DNA of 12,868 nt from Pseudomonadota bacterium (lineage in GTDB: Bacteria > Desulfobacterota > Anaeroferrophillalia > Anaeroferrophillales > Tharpellaceae), in assembly GCA_030641485.1 (NCBI GenBank), contig DAOWHJ010000172.1:1-12868 (forward strand), given 5' to 3'. Shown piece by piece: positions 1 to 8,133 of the stretch. The translations under genes were made by a program, and so were the position numbers. A model generated the notes under the pieces. That model ran no database searches and was not told the origin of the DNA. It saw only the letters and a program-made list of their open reading frames with translations. Position 1 is the first letter of the stretch. Every line of letters begins with the position of its first letter.

Positions 1-30
1 CTGTGATCTGTGCTCTGTATCCTTCCTCCC

Positions 31-1851
31 ATGTCCTCCCCCTCTTTGCGCAATGTTGCGCTTATCGCGCACGTCGACCATGGCAAGACGACCCTGGTCG
101 ATGGCTTGTTGCGAGCTGCCGGTGTGTTCGCGGACCACGAGAAGGTCATCGAGCGAGTCATGGACTCCAATGATCAGGAGCGGGAACGCGGTATAACTAT
201 CCTTGCCAAGAATACGGCGATTGATTGGCAGGAGCATCGGATCAATATTGTCGATACTCCGGGCCATGCCGACTTTGGCGGTGAAGTTGAGCGGATTTTG
301 TCGATGGTAGACTCGGTTCTGCTTTTGGTTGATGCGGTTGAAGGGCCGATGCCGCAGACTCGTTTTGTTACTCAGAAAGCCTTTAAAGCGGGACTTAACC
401 CGATTATTGTGATTAATAAAATTGATCGTCCACAGGCCCGCCCAGAGTGGGTTGTTGACCAGGTTTTCGATCTCTTTGGTCGCCTTGGTGCCAGTGATGA
501 ACAACTTGATTTTCCAGTAGTTTACGCCTCTGCCATTGATGGGATTTCCGGTTTGGAAATGGATTCAATCAGTGCTGATATGACCCCGCTTTTACAAGTT
601 ATTTTAGATCAGGTTAAGGCGCCTGAGGTCGATCCTGAAGGCCCTTTTCAGATGCAGGTCTGCGCCCTTGACTACAGCAATTATCTTGGGATTATCGGGC
701 TCGGCCGAGTCCAACGCGGCCGTGTAAAACCGCAAATGCCAGTGGTTGTCGTTGATAGCGATGGGGCCCAGCGTTCAGCCAAAATTCTTTCAGTTATGGG
801 CCATTTGGGGCTTGAACGTAGTGAGGTTAAAGAGGGGGTGGCTGGTGATATTGTAAGTATTTGCGGGATTGCTGACTTGAAAATATCGGCTACTATTTGT
901 GCCCCTGATACTCCTGAGGCACTTCCCCCTCTATTGGTTGATGAGCCGACCGTAAGTATGACATTTCAGGTCAACGATTCTCCATTTTCCGGGCTTGACG
1001 GGAAATATGTTACCAGTCGCAACATTAAAGATCGTTTGGAGCATGAACTTATTCACGATGTTGCCTTGCGGGTCGAGCCCGGTGCCAGCTCAGATCGTTT
1101 TATCGTTTCCGGTCGGGGTGAATTGCACCTTTCGGTTTTGATCGAAAAAATGCGTCGTGAAGGTTATGAAATGGGGGTTTCCCGACCCGAGGTGATTGTC
1201 CGCGAGGTTGATGGTGTCAAGCAGGAACCTTTTGAAATTTTGGTGGTTGATTGTGAAGATGAACATCAGGGTGGAGTGATGGAAGCCCTAGGAGCGCGTA
1301 AGGCCGAGTTGACCAATTTAAGGCCTGACGGTAAAGGTCGGGTGCGCTTAGATTTTACAATTCCATCGCGCGGCTTAATCGGTTTTCGCTCGCAGTTTCT
1401 GACTTTAACCTCCGGTAGCGGGATTATGAACCATATTTTTGATAACTATGGGCCAATGTTGGCAGGTGAGTTCGGGGTGCGGCAGAATGGTGTTTTGGTT
1501 TCGATGCTGCCTGGTAAAGTCTTGGGCTTTGCCCTTTTTAATCTTCAGGAGCGCGGCAACTTAGTGGTCGAAGCCAATGTTCAAGTCTATGAGGGGCAGA
1601 TTATTGGTATCCATAAACGGGGTAATGATCTCGCAGTTAATCCTACTAAAGGTAAGCAGCTTACTAATATGCGTGCTGCCGGAACTGATGAAAATATCGT
1701 CTTGACTCCGCCGATTCTCTTCTCTTTAGAGCAGGCTCTGGAATTTGTTAATGAAGATGAACTGGTTGAAGTTACGCCGAAATTTATTCGCTTACGCAAG
1801 CGCCTCTTAAAAGAGGTCGATCGTAAACGGGCGGGGCGTGCCGCCAAGTAA
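31..1851 (+). CDS. typA: Translational GTPase TypA/BipA
   Basis: A 606-residue ribosome-binding GTPase of the EF-G-like family that acts in 50S subunit assembly and stress or cold adaptation. Numbered from ATG 31, the G domain shows G1 AHVDHGKTT (13-21), G2 RGITI (53-57), G3 DTPGHADFG (75-83) and G4 NKID (129-132). Domain II follows, then an EF-G III-like domain with GRGELHLS, then the BipA-specific basic C-terminus (RKRLLKEVDRKRAGR). ATG 31 gives almost exactly the length of E. coli BipA (607). A GTG at 10 would add seven unconserved residues, and an in-frame stop lies at 4-6. Neither start has a visible Shine-Dalgarno sequence; the bases before ATG 31 are pyrimidine-rich. The first 50 or so codons are markedly richer in third-position G/C than the rest. 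The gene appears monocistronic in this window and ends at a strong terminator. The family call is secure; the start is less so. Confidence 0.96.
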   Translation: MSSPSLRNVALIAHVDHGKTTLVDGLLRAAGVFADHEKVIERVMDSNDQERERGITILAKNTAIDWQEHRINIVDTPGHADFGGEVERILSMVDSVLLLVDAVEGPMPQTRFVTQKAFKAGLNPIIVINKIDRPQARPEWVVDQVFDLFGRLGASDEQLDFPVVYASAIDGISGLEMDSISADMTPLLQVILDQVKAPEVDPEGPFQMQVCALDYSNYLGIIGLGRVQRGRVKPQMPVVVVDSDGAQRSAKILSVMGHLGLERSEVKEGVAGDIVSICGIADLKISATICAPDTPEALPPLLVDEPTVSMTFQVNDSPFSGLDGKYVTSRNIKDRLEHELIHDVALRVEPGASSDRFIVSGRGELHLSVLIEKMRREGYEMGVSRPEVIVREVDGVKQEPFEILVVDCEDEHQGGVMEALGARKAELTNLRPDGKGRVRLDFTIPSRGLIGFRSQFLTLTSGSGIMNHIFDNYGPMLAGEFGVRQNGVLVSMLPGKVLGFALFNLQERGNLVVEANVQVYEGQIIGIHKRGNDLAVNPTKGKQLTNMRAAGTDENIVLTPPILFSLEQALEFVNEDELVEVTPKFIRLRKRLLKEVDRKRAGRAAK

Positions 1852-1887
1852 GTTGGTTATAAGGATAAACCTGATTTGTAGTTGCTG

Positions 1888-1921
1888 AAGGGCAAGGCGG
1901 GGTACGCGTCTTGCCCTTTTT
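1888..1921 (+). terminator. Rho-independent terminator of typA
   Basis: A perfect 9-bp stem pairs AAGGGCAAG (1888-1896) with CTTGCCCTT (1910-1918) around a 13-base loop, and a T run occupies 1917-1921. It lies 37 bases after the typA stop and just before the end of the convergent gene at 1926. The T tract exists only in the + direction. Read from the - strand the hairpin is followed by CAGC, so it is not a canonical terminator for the convergent operon. Confidence 0.88.
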
Positions 1922-1925
1922 ACGT

Positions 1926-3128
1926 TTAATAGTCAACTTTGGTGATTATAGAGCTTGCTGCGCCCAAATTATTACATGGAGTGAGTATTAAGTCTCGCCA
2001 GCTGTGTTGACGGGCTTGATTGATGGTGTTGTGTAAAGTTAGCAGTAATTTAGGGTCAGATTCATTCGGGTTGGTTTGCGGCGAGGTTTCAAATTTGAAA
2101 ATTAGCTTATTTTTCTGCCACTGCTGGGCGTTGTCAAAAATTTTGTTCATGGCTGTCGTTAGCTCATTGGGGTTAAGCTCCAACTCTCTTTGAATACGCT
2201 CTTGGTAAGCCATAACCATGAAATAGTCGGCTTGAGATGTGTTTAGAGCTTCTTTGGTGCAGGCAAACCAGTCGCGGCTCCACTCTTCTTTGTAGAGCAG
2301 TTCATAGTGGATGTTCTGGGCACAGATGAGATTTGGCCTTAATTGTCTGCAGGTCGAGAAGATTTTGTTGGCCAGGGCCTGCAATGTTAGAGCTTGTTGC
2401 TGACGCCATCGCTTAAAAGCGGGTTTGTAAGATTTGATCTTTGAGTGATTTTTTCCGGTAAACCGATAGAGGTCGTCAGGGGCGGGTGAAACCTCTCTAT
2501 TAACTATCTTAAACCCCTGATTATGTCTGAGGATCAGGTCATCTTGTAGAAGAATACCATCGATAGGGTGGGTGGCTAAGTCCTGGAACAGGTGGACAAG
2601 AAAAGCTATATTATCTTGGTTGTCAGGTTCTAATAGAGTTCCATCTGCTTCTATTTTACCGAGCTTTTCGTTGTAAGTTAACACCCTCTTTTTTAAGCTG
2701 TGGTTGTAATCAGCTTTCAGGGTGTTCATCCAGGCGATGACTTTAAGGCCCGATCGGTGGGCGCAGGTGCAGAGGGGTGAGAGGATGTTGGCTATAACCG
2801 GCACTTTCTGGGTTGTAAAATAGACCCCTTCCGATTTTAAGTTGTGGGTCTCATTTTCTACTAGGCCATGAAAACGGTCACCACGATTATGAAATACCCG
2901 TAGGATAATAGTATTGTAGCCTAATTCTTTGAGCTCCCTGAAGTAGGCTTCGCATTCCTTTAATTTTTGACCCTCAAGTACTGAAATCTGTGCCCCAATA
3001 AGTGGTCGCCAACTGGCGTAAGCATCAGTTGTGAGCAAAAAGGCTGTGACCACTAATAGATTTATAAGGGCCAATTTTTTTAATAGTTGACTTGCATAGT
3101 ACAAAAACAAATTTGGAATATTGATCAT
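1926..3128 (-). CDS. Secreted PgaB C-terminal-like (GH153-type) putative glycoside hydrolase, stand-alone
   Basis: A 400-residue predicted exported protein. The N-terminus has a basic stretch and a hydrophobic core (about 19-33), with a probable signal peptidase I site after AYA at 36-38; no lipobox is seen. The rest resembles the C-terminal domain of PgaB/BpsB, the GH153 hydrolase acting on partly deacetylated poly-beta-1,6-GlcNAc. Matching segments are SGLKVIAWM (126-134), DGILLQDDLIL (190-200) with an Asp pair at 196-197, and AQNIHYELL (270-278) leading to DYFMVMAYQE (301-310). The CE4 deacetylase half of PgaB is missing and no pga synthase genes are nearby. After the DD pair, known PgaB proteins carry further acidic residues where this one has RHNQ (remembered alignment). 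The ATG overlaps the radA stop by one base (TAATG) without a clear Shine-Dalgarno, suggesting translational coupling. The fold assignment is fairly firm; substrate and activity are unknown. Confidence 0.72.
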   Translation of the reverse strand: MINIPNLFLYYASQLLKKLALINLLVVTAFLLTTDAYASWRPLIGAQISVLEGQKLKECEAYFRELKELGYNTIILRVFHNRGDRFHGLVENETHNLKSEGVYFTTQKVPVIANILSPLCTCAHRSGLKVIAWMNTLKADYNHSLKKRVLTYNEKLGKIEADGTLLEPDNQDNIAFLVHLFQDLATHPIDGILLQDDLILRHNQGFKIVNREVSPAPDDLYRFTGKNHSKIKSYKPAFKRWRQQQALTLQALANKIFSTCRQLRPNLICAQNIHYELLYKEEWSRDWFACTKEALNTSQADYFMVMAYQERIQRELELNPNELTTAMNKIFDNAQQWQKNKLIFKFETSPQTNPNESDPKLLLTLHNTINQARQHSWRDLILTPCNNLGAASSIITKVDY

Positions 3129-4522
3129 TATGAAAAGAGTGCTTCGGCGAGTTCTTTGAGGGTTGCAATCTCTTTCAGGTTAGATTGAGTGGTGTTTTGT
3201 TTTGCCAGATTTCCTTTGGGGACAATAATTTTTTTAAAACCGAATTTAACTGCTTCACTCAAACGCTGGTCGATCATGTTGACCCGTCTGATCTCACCGG
3301 TCAGGCCGACTTCGCCAAAGACAGAGGTTGTGGTAGGTATCGGTCGGTCCAGATAACTTGAAAGAATAGCGGCAACTAGGGCTAGGTCGATGGCAGGTTC
3401 AACCACTTTGAGGCCGCCGACGATGTTTAAGAAAATATCCTTACTGCTTAAGTCGAGGCCCAGGCGTTTTTCCATGATCGCAATCATCAACGCTGCCCGG
3501 TTGCGATCAATTCCTAAAGTTGTTCGGCGTGGGATGCCGCCGGAGATCGCCGAGCTTACCAATGCCTGGATCTCAGTTAAGATTGGGCGTGAGCCCTCTA
3601 TGGTCGCGCTGACTAATGAGCCGGCCAGGCTTTGCGGCCTTTCATTGAGAAAAATACTCGATGGGCTGTCAACCCCAATTAGTCCGTGGCCGGTCATCTC
3701 AAAGACGCCAATCTCGTTGGTTGAACCAAAGCGGTTTTTTACGGCCCTTAAGATTCGGTATGGATATTGAGTGTCGGACTCAAAATAGAGTACCGTATCG
3801 ACCATATGTTCGAGGAGTTTAGGGCCAGCAATGGCCCCATCCTTGGTGACATGACCAATGATAAAGGTTGGAGTGTTGGTAAGTTTGGCAATTTTCACCA
3901 AGTGAGCCGCCGTCTGTCGTACCTGGCTGGTTGACCCTGGTGGCGATTTGACTTCGGGACTGTGGCAGGTCTGAATTGAATCTATTACCAGGACTTTTGG
4001 TTTGAGCACCCGGAAATGTTTAATAATCTCTTCACAGCTTGAGGCTGACAGGAAAAAAAGATTGTCGTTGTTAATACCCATGCGTTGGCTGCGCATTTTA
4101 CTCTGTCCCGGAGACTCCTCACCGGATACATAAAGGGTGACTCGTTCTGGGGTGCTCAAACGATCAAGTATTTGTAACAAGAGAGTCGATTTACCGATTC
4201 CGGGGTCACCTCCGACCAAAACCACCGAACCGGTAACGACTCCGCCACCCAAGACCCGGTCAAATTCACTGATTCCAGTTTTTTGTCGGGGTTGTTCGCT
4301 ATCATCAATTTTGCTTAACGGCAGAGGTCGGTTTTCAATTCCGAGTTCGGCAATTGCAAGTAGCATTTCCGGGGTTTTATGATCATTTTCCGAGTCACTT
4401 TCATTTGGGGCTTCACGCATACTTTCCCACTCGTTGCAAGCGGGACATTTACCCAGCCATTTTGCACTTTGATAGCCACAGGATGTGCAGAAAAATGAGG
4501 TTTTACTCTTCTTTGTCGCCAT
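3128..4522 (-). CDS. radA: DNA repair protein RadA (Sms)
   Basis: A 464-residue cytoplasmic RecA-like ATPase that drives branch migration of recombination intermediates. Numbered from ATG 4522, the protein has a four-cysteine zinc finger (C12, C15, C26, C29) and a Walker A motif GGDPGIGKST (104-113). A Walker B strand LVIDSIQT (178-185) and the RadA signature KNRFG (262-266) follow, then a Lon-like C-terminal domain with GEVGLTGEIR (403-412). Length is close to the family norm (about 450-460). A GTG at 4525 directly precedes the ATG and is an alternative start. AGAAAGGGA at the end of rodA can serve as ribosome binding site for either, and I prefer ATG. The rodA stop is at 4528, so the genes are practically contiguous and probably cotranscribed. 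Confidence 0.96.
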   Translation of the reverse strand: MATKKSKTSFFCTSCGYQSAKWLGKCPACNEWESMREAPNESDSENDHKTPEMLLAIAELGIENRPLPLSKIDDSEQPRQKTGISEFDRVLGGGVVTGSVVLVGGDPGIGKSTLLLQILDRLSTPERVTLYVSGEESPGQSKMRSQRMGINNDNLFFLSASSCEEIIKHFRVLKPKVLVIDSIQTCHSPEVKSPPGSTSQVRQTAAHLVKIAKLTNTPTFIIGHVTKDGAIAGPKLLEHMVDTVLYFESDTQYPYRILRAVKNRFGSTNEIGVFEMTGHGLIGVDSPSSIFLNERPQSLAGSLVSATIEGSRPILTEIQALVSSAISGGIPRRTTLGIDRNRAALMIAIMEKRLGLDLSSKDIFLNIVGGLKVVEPAIDLALVAAILSSYLDRPIPTTTSVFGEVGLTGEIRRVNMIDQRLSEAVKFGFKKIIVPKGNLAKQNTTQSNLKEIATLKELAEALFS

Positions 4523-4527
4523 CACGC

Positions 4528-5727
4528 TTATCCCTTTCTCCGGTAATGAATATTTAAGAGGATGCTTATTAAGATCATTGAGGTCAGCATTGAAGTGCCG
4601 CCATAGCTGAAGAGCGGCAGCGGTATGCCAACTACCGGCATCAGGCCAGAGACCATGCCGATATTGATTGTTACCTGCCAGAAAAATATTGCTGCAATCC
4701 CGGTTGCGAGGTAGCTGCCGAAACTATCACGGGCTTCCATTGCGATATTTAAGGCCCGAAAAAGAAATGTGAAGTATAGGGCCAGTAGGGCTAAGACCCC
4801 TAAGAAACCCCATTGCTCAGCGTAGGCCGCAAAGATGAAATCAGTATGTTGTTCCGGTAAAAAATGCAAGCTGTTTTGGGTTCCCTTAAGAAAACCTTTG
4901 CCGAATAACTTGCCCGCACCAATGGCGATTTTTGACTGGGCGATATGGTAGCCGGAACCTAATGGATCCTTTTCCGGATCTAAAAATGTCAAGATCCTCT
5001 GCTTTTGGTAGCTATGCAGGAATTGCCATCCAACTAAGGCTGCACTTAGAGCACTTAACCCAAGGGTTATTATGGTTCCCCTGGTGACTCCGGCAATCAG
5101 GATGGTAACCCCTGATATCAGGATGATCAACATTGCCGTGCCAAGGTCTGGTTGTTTTAAGATGAAAATAGCAGGCATCGCGATGATGAAGGCCGGGGTC
5201 AAAAGCTCCCTTAAATTGTATGGTGGTGGTAGACGTCGGTCACTAAGGTAGCGGGCCAGAGCTAGAATAACCGAGAGCTTGGCAAATTCTGAGGGTTGTA
5301 CATTTAAACCGCCAAATGAGAGCCAGCGGGTTGCACCCATATGCTTACTTCCAGCTACCTCTACCGCAAGTAACAATAAAATAGTTAATCCGTAGAGCGG
5401 GTAGGCGGCCTGGTAGAAGATGTTGTAATGGATCCAAAAAAGAGCCACGCCGGTGCCAGTGGCGATCATTACCCAGATTAGTTGCTTGCGGCAACAGCCT
5501 GTTAACCAGTTACTCGCTTCCGGGTTGTAGGTTGCACTGTAAATTGTCAAAATTCCTAACCCGACCAGAATGAAAGTGAGTATAAAGGTTAGATAGTCAA
5601 ACCCGTCAAGACGGTTACGCTCTAAGCTTTTTTCACTCAGGTGACTTCTGGTTTCAGGAGAAAAACCATCTTCACGGGAGGTGCCAATGCGAGTTGGTCG
5701 ATGTTTGTTATGGCGAAATAGAGTCAT
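4528..5727 (-). CDS. rodA: Peptidoglycan glycosyltransferase RodA (SEDS family)
   Basis: A 399-residue polytopic inner-membrane SEDS protein that polymerises lipid II into glycan strands for side-wall growth, in complex with PBP2. Family motifs are QPSEFAK (144-150), KQPDLGTA (191-198), LPEQHTDFIFA (290-300) with the expected catalytic Asp at 296, and the C-terminal GLMPVVGIPLPLFSYGGTS (361-379). About ten hydrophobic segments can be traced from residue 45 on. The N-terminus carries about 42 hydrophilic, charged residues before the first membrane span, so the protein is about 30 residues longer than E. coli RodA (370). There is no Met between residues 1 and 86, and the ATG sits in an ATGA overlap with the mrdA stop, which supports this start. 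The homologue FtsW is unlikely given the neighbouring mrdA and mreBCD. Confidence 0.97.
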   Translation of the reverse strand: MTLFRHNKHRPTRIGTSREDGFSPETRSHLSEKSLERNRLDGFDYLTFILTFILVGLGILTIYSATYNPEASNWLTGCCRKQLIWVMIATGTGVALFWIHYNIFYQAAYPLYGLTILLLLAVEVAGSKHMGATRWLSFGGLNVQPSEFAKLSVILALARYLSDRRLPPPYNLRELLTPAFIIAMPAIFILKQPDLGTAMLIILISGVTILIAGVTRGTIITLGLSALSAALVGWQFLHSYQKQRILTFLDPEKDPLGSGYHIAQSKIAIGAGKLFGKGFLKGTQNSLHFLPEQHTDFIFAAYAEQWGFLGVLALLALYFTFLFRALNIAMEARDSFGSYLATGIAAIFFWQVTINIGMVSGLMPVVGIPLPLFSYGGTSMLTSMILISILLNIHYRRKG

Positions 5728-7589
5728 TTATTTAAATTGCCGACTTTGTTGAGATGAAATTCTATTACTTGTTGCGTAATTGGCGCAGCTATGGAACTAC
5801 CATGGCCGCCATGCTCAACTAGGGTTGCGACCACAATGCTAGGGTTGGTGAAAGGGGCAAAAGCCACAAACCAGGCATGATCACGAAAGCGCCAGGGGGT
5901 GTCTTCTACTTTTTTTAAGGTTTCAAGAGTCTGTTTGACAACTTGTGCCGTCCCAGTTTTTCCTGCCATCTCCCACTTTTTTACAGTTATCCGGGATTTG
6001 TAGGCGGTTCCTCGCTTGTTATTTACAACTTGCCAGAGGGCTTTGCGGATTGCCTGCATATGACGATTGCTGATATCAATCTTTGTGCCACCTGATTTTT
6101 TTGCAAGCGTTTCAACTGGGTTGTTGTGGTCGGCTGTTATCGCTTCACCTTTGATGATGTGCGGTTTGAAATAGGTACCCCCATTCGCAAAGACTGTATA
6201 CATTGCAGCTATCTGAAGTGGGGTTGAGGTCAGATAGCCCTGGCCGATGCAAACCGAAAGACTATCGCCAGTATACCATTGGTCGTGAACATTTTTCAAT
6301 TTCCACGATGAACTTGGCATTAATCCGGATCTTTCCCCTGGCAATTCAATGCCACTCTTAACTCCCAAGCCAAACTTGTGCCCGAAAGCTGCAATACGAT
6401 CAATTGATAACCGCGTAGCAAGGTTGTAATAGTAGACATCACAGGATTCTCGAAGTGATTTAAATAAGTCGCTTTCTCCATGTCCATAACGGTTCCAGCA
6501 GCGGAAATTGGTGCGGCCGAGGGATAGGGATCCTTTACAGAAAAATTTACTCTCTTCGTTGATGATCTGGTCCGTCAGGGCGACAGCCGCAATCAAAGGT
6601 TTAATCGTTGATCCGGGCGGGTAGCACCCCTGAATTGGTCGGTTTTGTAGAGGGTGTAAGGGGTCGCTGTTTATTCGTTGCCAATCTGCATTACGAATGC
6701 GGGTCGAAAATAGATTGTTCGAGAAAGATGGAGTGCTGACCAAGGCCAATATTTCACCATTATTTGGGTCAATTGCGACTAGGCTGCCAACTTGCTCTCC
6801 CATCTTTTGAAAGGCGAACTCCTGGAGATTAATGTCAATGGTTAATTGCAGGTTGTCACCGGAGACTGCGGGTGCGACAATAAAGGTTTCAAGTTCTCTG
6901 CCCCGCGCATTGACCACAACTTGACGCAGTCCGTCTTGGCCCCGCAGGCGGCTTTGGAAGCGGGCCTCAATGCCGGTACGTCCAACTAGGTCATCCCGGG
7001 CGTAACTGTTGTAAGCTTCAAGCTGAAGCTCTCTATTGTTGATGAAGCCTAAGTAGCCAATGATGTGAGAGCAGATAGCATCATAGGGATACTCTCTTAA
7101 TGGTTCAGTCTCAATTATGACTCCAGGGAGTTCATATTTGCGGGCTTCAATGCGGGCCAGCTCGTCGGGAGTCAAATTTTTCTTCAAGGTTAGGGGACGG
7201 TGGCGGGTGTAGGCTGAACTTTTCTTGTAAAGTTTAACTATCATCTCGGAGTCAAGATCTTCAATGTATTTAGCGATAAGAGTTGCCAGTTTGGCGATAC
7301 TGTTTTTATCGATGTTTTCGGGGATTATCTGGAGGTTGAATCCGAGTGAGTTGTCAGCCAAGATCATGCCATTGCGGTCAGTAACAATCCCTCTTAAAGC
7401 TCTTGTTCGGCGGTTTCTAAGACGGTTGTCCTGTGATTTTTGGCTGTAGTATTCACCCTTGACAATTTGCAGATACCAGAGTCGTAAGGTGATACTGGCA
7501 ACGATGACGGCCATAATCACTATGATGATGCGACCGTTGCTTAAGATCTGCTCACGTTTACTTTTTTTGCTGTTGTTTACATTGGTCAT
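5724..7589 (-). CDS. mrdA: Penicillin-binding protein 2, peptidoglycan DD-transpeptidase
   Basis: A 621-residue class B PBP that cross-links peptidoglycan during elongation and partners RodA. It has a short cytoplasmic tail, one membrane anchor (about 20-42), a pedestal region, and a transpeptidase domain from about 265. The active site is complete: STIK (327-330) with nucleophile Ser327, SCD (382-384, the SxD form usual for PBP2 rather than SxN) and KTG (544-546). Cys351, Cys364, His370 and Cys383 lie around the active site, where some PBP2 proteins bind zinc. It overlaps rodA by 4 bases (ATGA) and lies 25 bases behind mreD; no strong Shine-Dalgarno is seen before the ATG. SpoVD or FtsI identity is unlikely because of the SCD motif and the elongasome context. 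Confidence 0.97.
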   Translation of the reverse strand: MTNVNNSKKSKREQILSNGRIIIVIMAVIVASITLRLWYLQIVKGEYYSQKSQDNRLRNRRTRALRGIVTDRNGMILADNSLGFNLQIIPENIDKNSIAKLATLIAKYIEDLDSEMIVKLYKKSSAYTRHRPLTLKKNLTPDELARIEARKYELPGVIIETEPLREYPYDAICSHIIGYLGFINNRELQLEAYNSYARDDLVGRTGIEARFQSRLRGQDGLRQVVVNARGRELETFIVAPAVSGDNLQLTIDINLQEFAFQKMGEQVGSLVAIDPNNGEILALVSTPSFSNNLFSTRIRNADWQRINSDPLHPLQNRPIQGCYPPGSTIKPLIAAVALTDQIINEESKFFCKGSLSLGRTNFRCWNRYGHGESDLFKSLRESCDVYYYNLATRLSIDRIAAFGHKFGLGVKSGIELPGERSGLMPSSSWKLKNVHDQWYTGDSLSVCIGQGYLTSTPLQIAAMYTVFANGGTYFKPHIIKGEAITADHNNPVETLAKKSGGTKIDISNRHMQAIRKALWQVVNNKRGTAYKSRITVKKWEMAGKTGTAQVVKQTLETLKKVEDTPWRFRDHAWFVAFAPFTNPSIVVATLVEHGGHGSSIAAPITQQVIEFHLNKVGNLNK

Positions 7590-7614
7590 CTAGAGTAGAG
7601 GGTGCCCTTTCGAG

Positions 7615-8133
7615 TCAACTGACAATACTGTCAGGGTTAAACTCTTGAAAACGTTCCTGAAGAGTATTCAGGTAGGAGAGAATTGGGAAAGCAAATAGGG
7701 TCGTTGTCAGGGCGCACCCGGAAGCGACAATGAGTACTTTGCCAAGTGGTGGTGCTGGAGACACTGCCAAACCTAAAAAGATGGTTATTATGAGCTTGGC
7801 ACAGCCAGCAAAGAAAGCTTGGGGGAAGATATTGTTCATGAAAATTGTCTGGTTGAGACGACATCCAACAAGAAATACAAATAGCATTATTGCCGGTTGC
7901 AAGATGCCTAGGGTACCCTTGCAAAGAGGCACGGTCAATGAGATGCCGATGGCAGCAAGTAACGAGCGCCAGCCCAATGAGTACGATGCCAGGAAAGTAA
8001 TAAGGGCCAAACTAAGATCCGGTGTGCAGACTGACGGTACTCCAAGGTTTGGGAAAAGAGTAGTTTCAATTGCGGTGAAAAATAGGGTAGCAATTACGAA
8101 GTATAGTGGGAAGAAAAGCGAGAGTATGTTCAT
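7615..8133 (-). CDS. mreD: Rod shape-determining protein MreD
   Basis: A 172-residue, very hydrophobic inner-membrane protein with five to six predicted membrane segments (roughly 5-23, 38-56, 57-70, 78-94, 105-125 and 131-154) and a short polar tail. Length and topology fit MreD (about 160-170), the least conserved elongasome subunit; the identification rests strongly on position between mreC and mrdA. The ATG forms an ATGA overlap with the mreC stop, indicating coupled translation. Long reading frames also run antisense and in another frame here, but they lack any family signature. Confidence 0.9.
   Translation of the reverse strand: MNILSLFFPLYFVIATLFFTAIETTLFPNLGVPSVCTPDLSLALITFLASYSLGWRSLLAAIGISLTVPLCKGTLGILQPAIMLFVFLVGCRLNQTIFMNNIFPQAFFAGCAKLIITIFLGLAVSPAPPLGKVLIVASGCALTTTLFAFPILSYLNTLQERFQEFNPDSIVS

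Noticed and set aside
1..30. Minus-strand gene start beyond the left edge, because GGGAGGAAGG (21-30, - strand) looks like a strong Shine-Dalgarno
   Set aside because: No ATG, GTG or TTG follows at usable spacing on the - strand within the window.
1888..1921. Bidirectional terminator serving both typA and the convergent operon
   Set aside because: Only the + direction has a T run after the stem; on the - strand the stem is followed by CAGC.
3390..3770. 126-codon + strand reading frame opposite radA
   Set aside because: It is antisense to conserved RadA sequence, including the segment coding KNRFG, and has no recognisable domain.
7637..7924. 95-codon - strand frame inside mreD in another frame
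   Set aside because: It overlaps mreD completely, is rich in Cys, Pro and His unlike a folded protein, and mreD fits the operon with an ATGA coupling.
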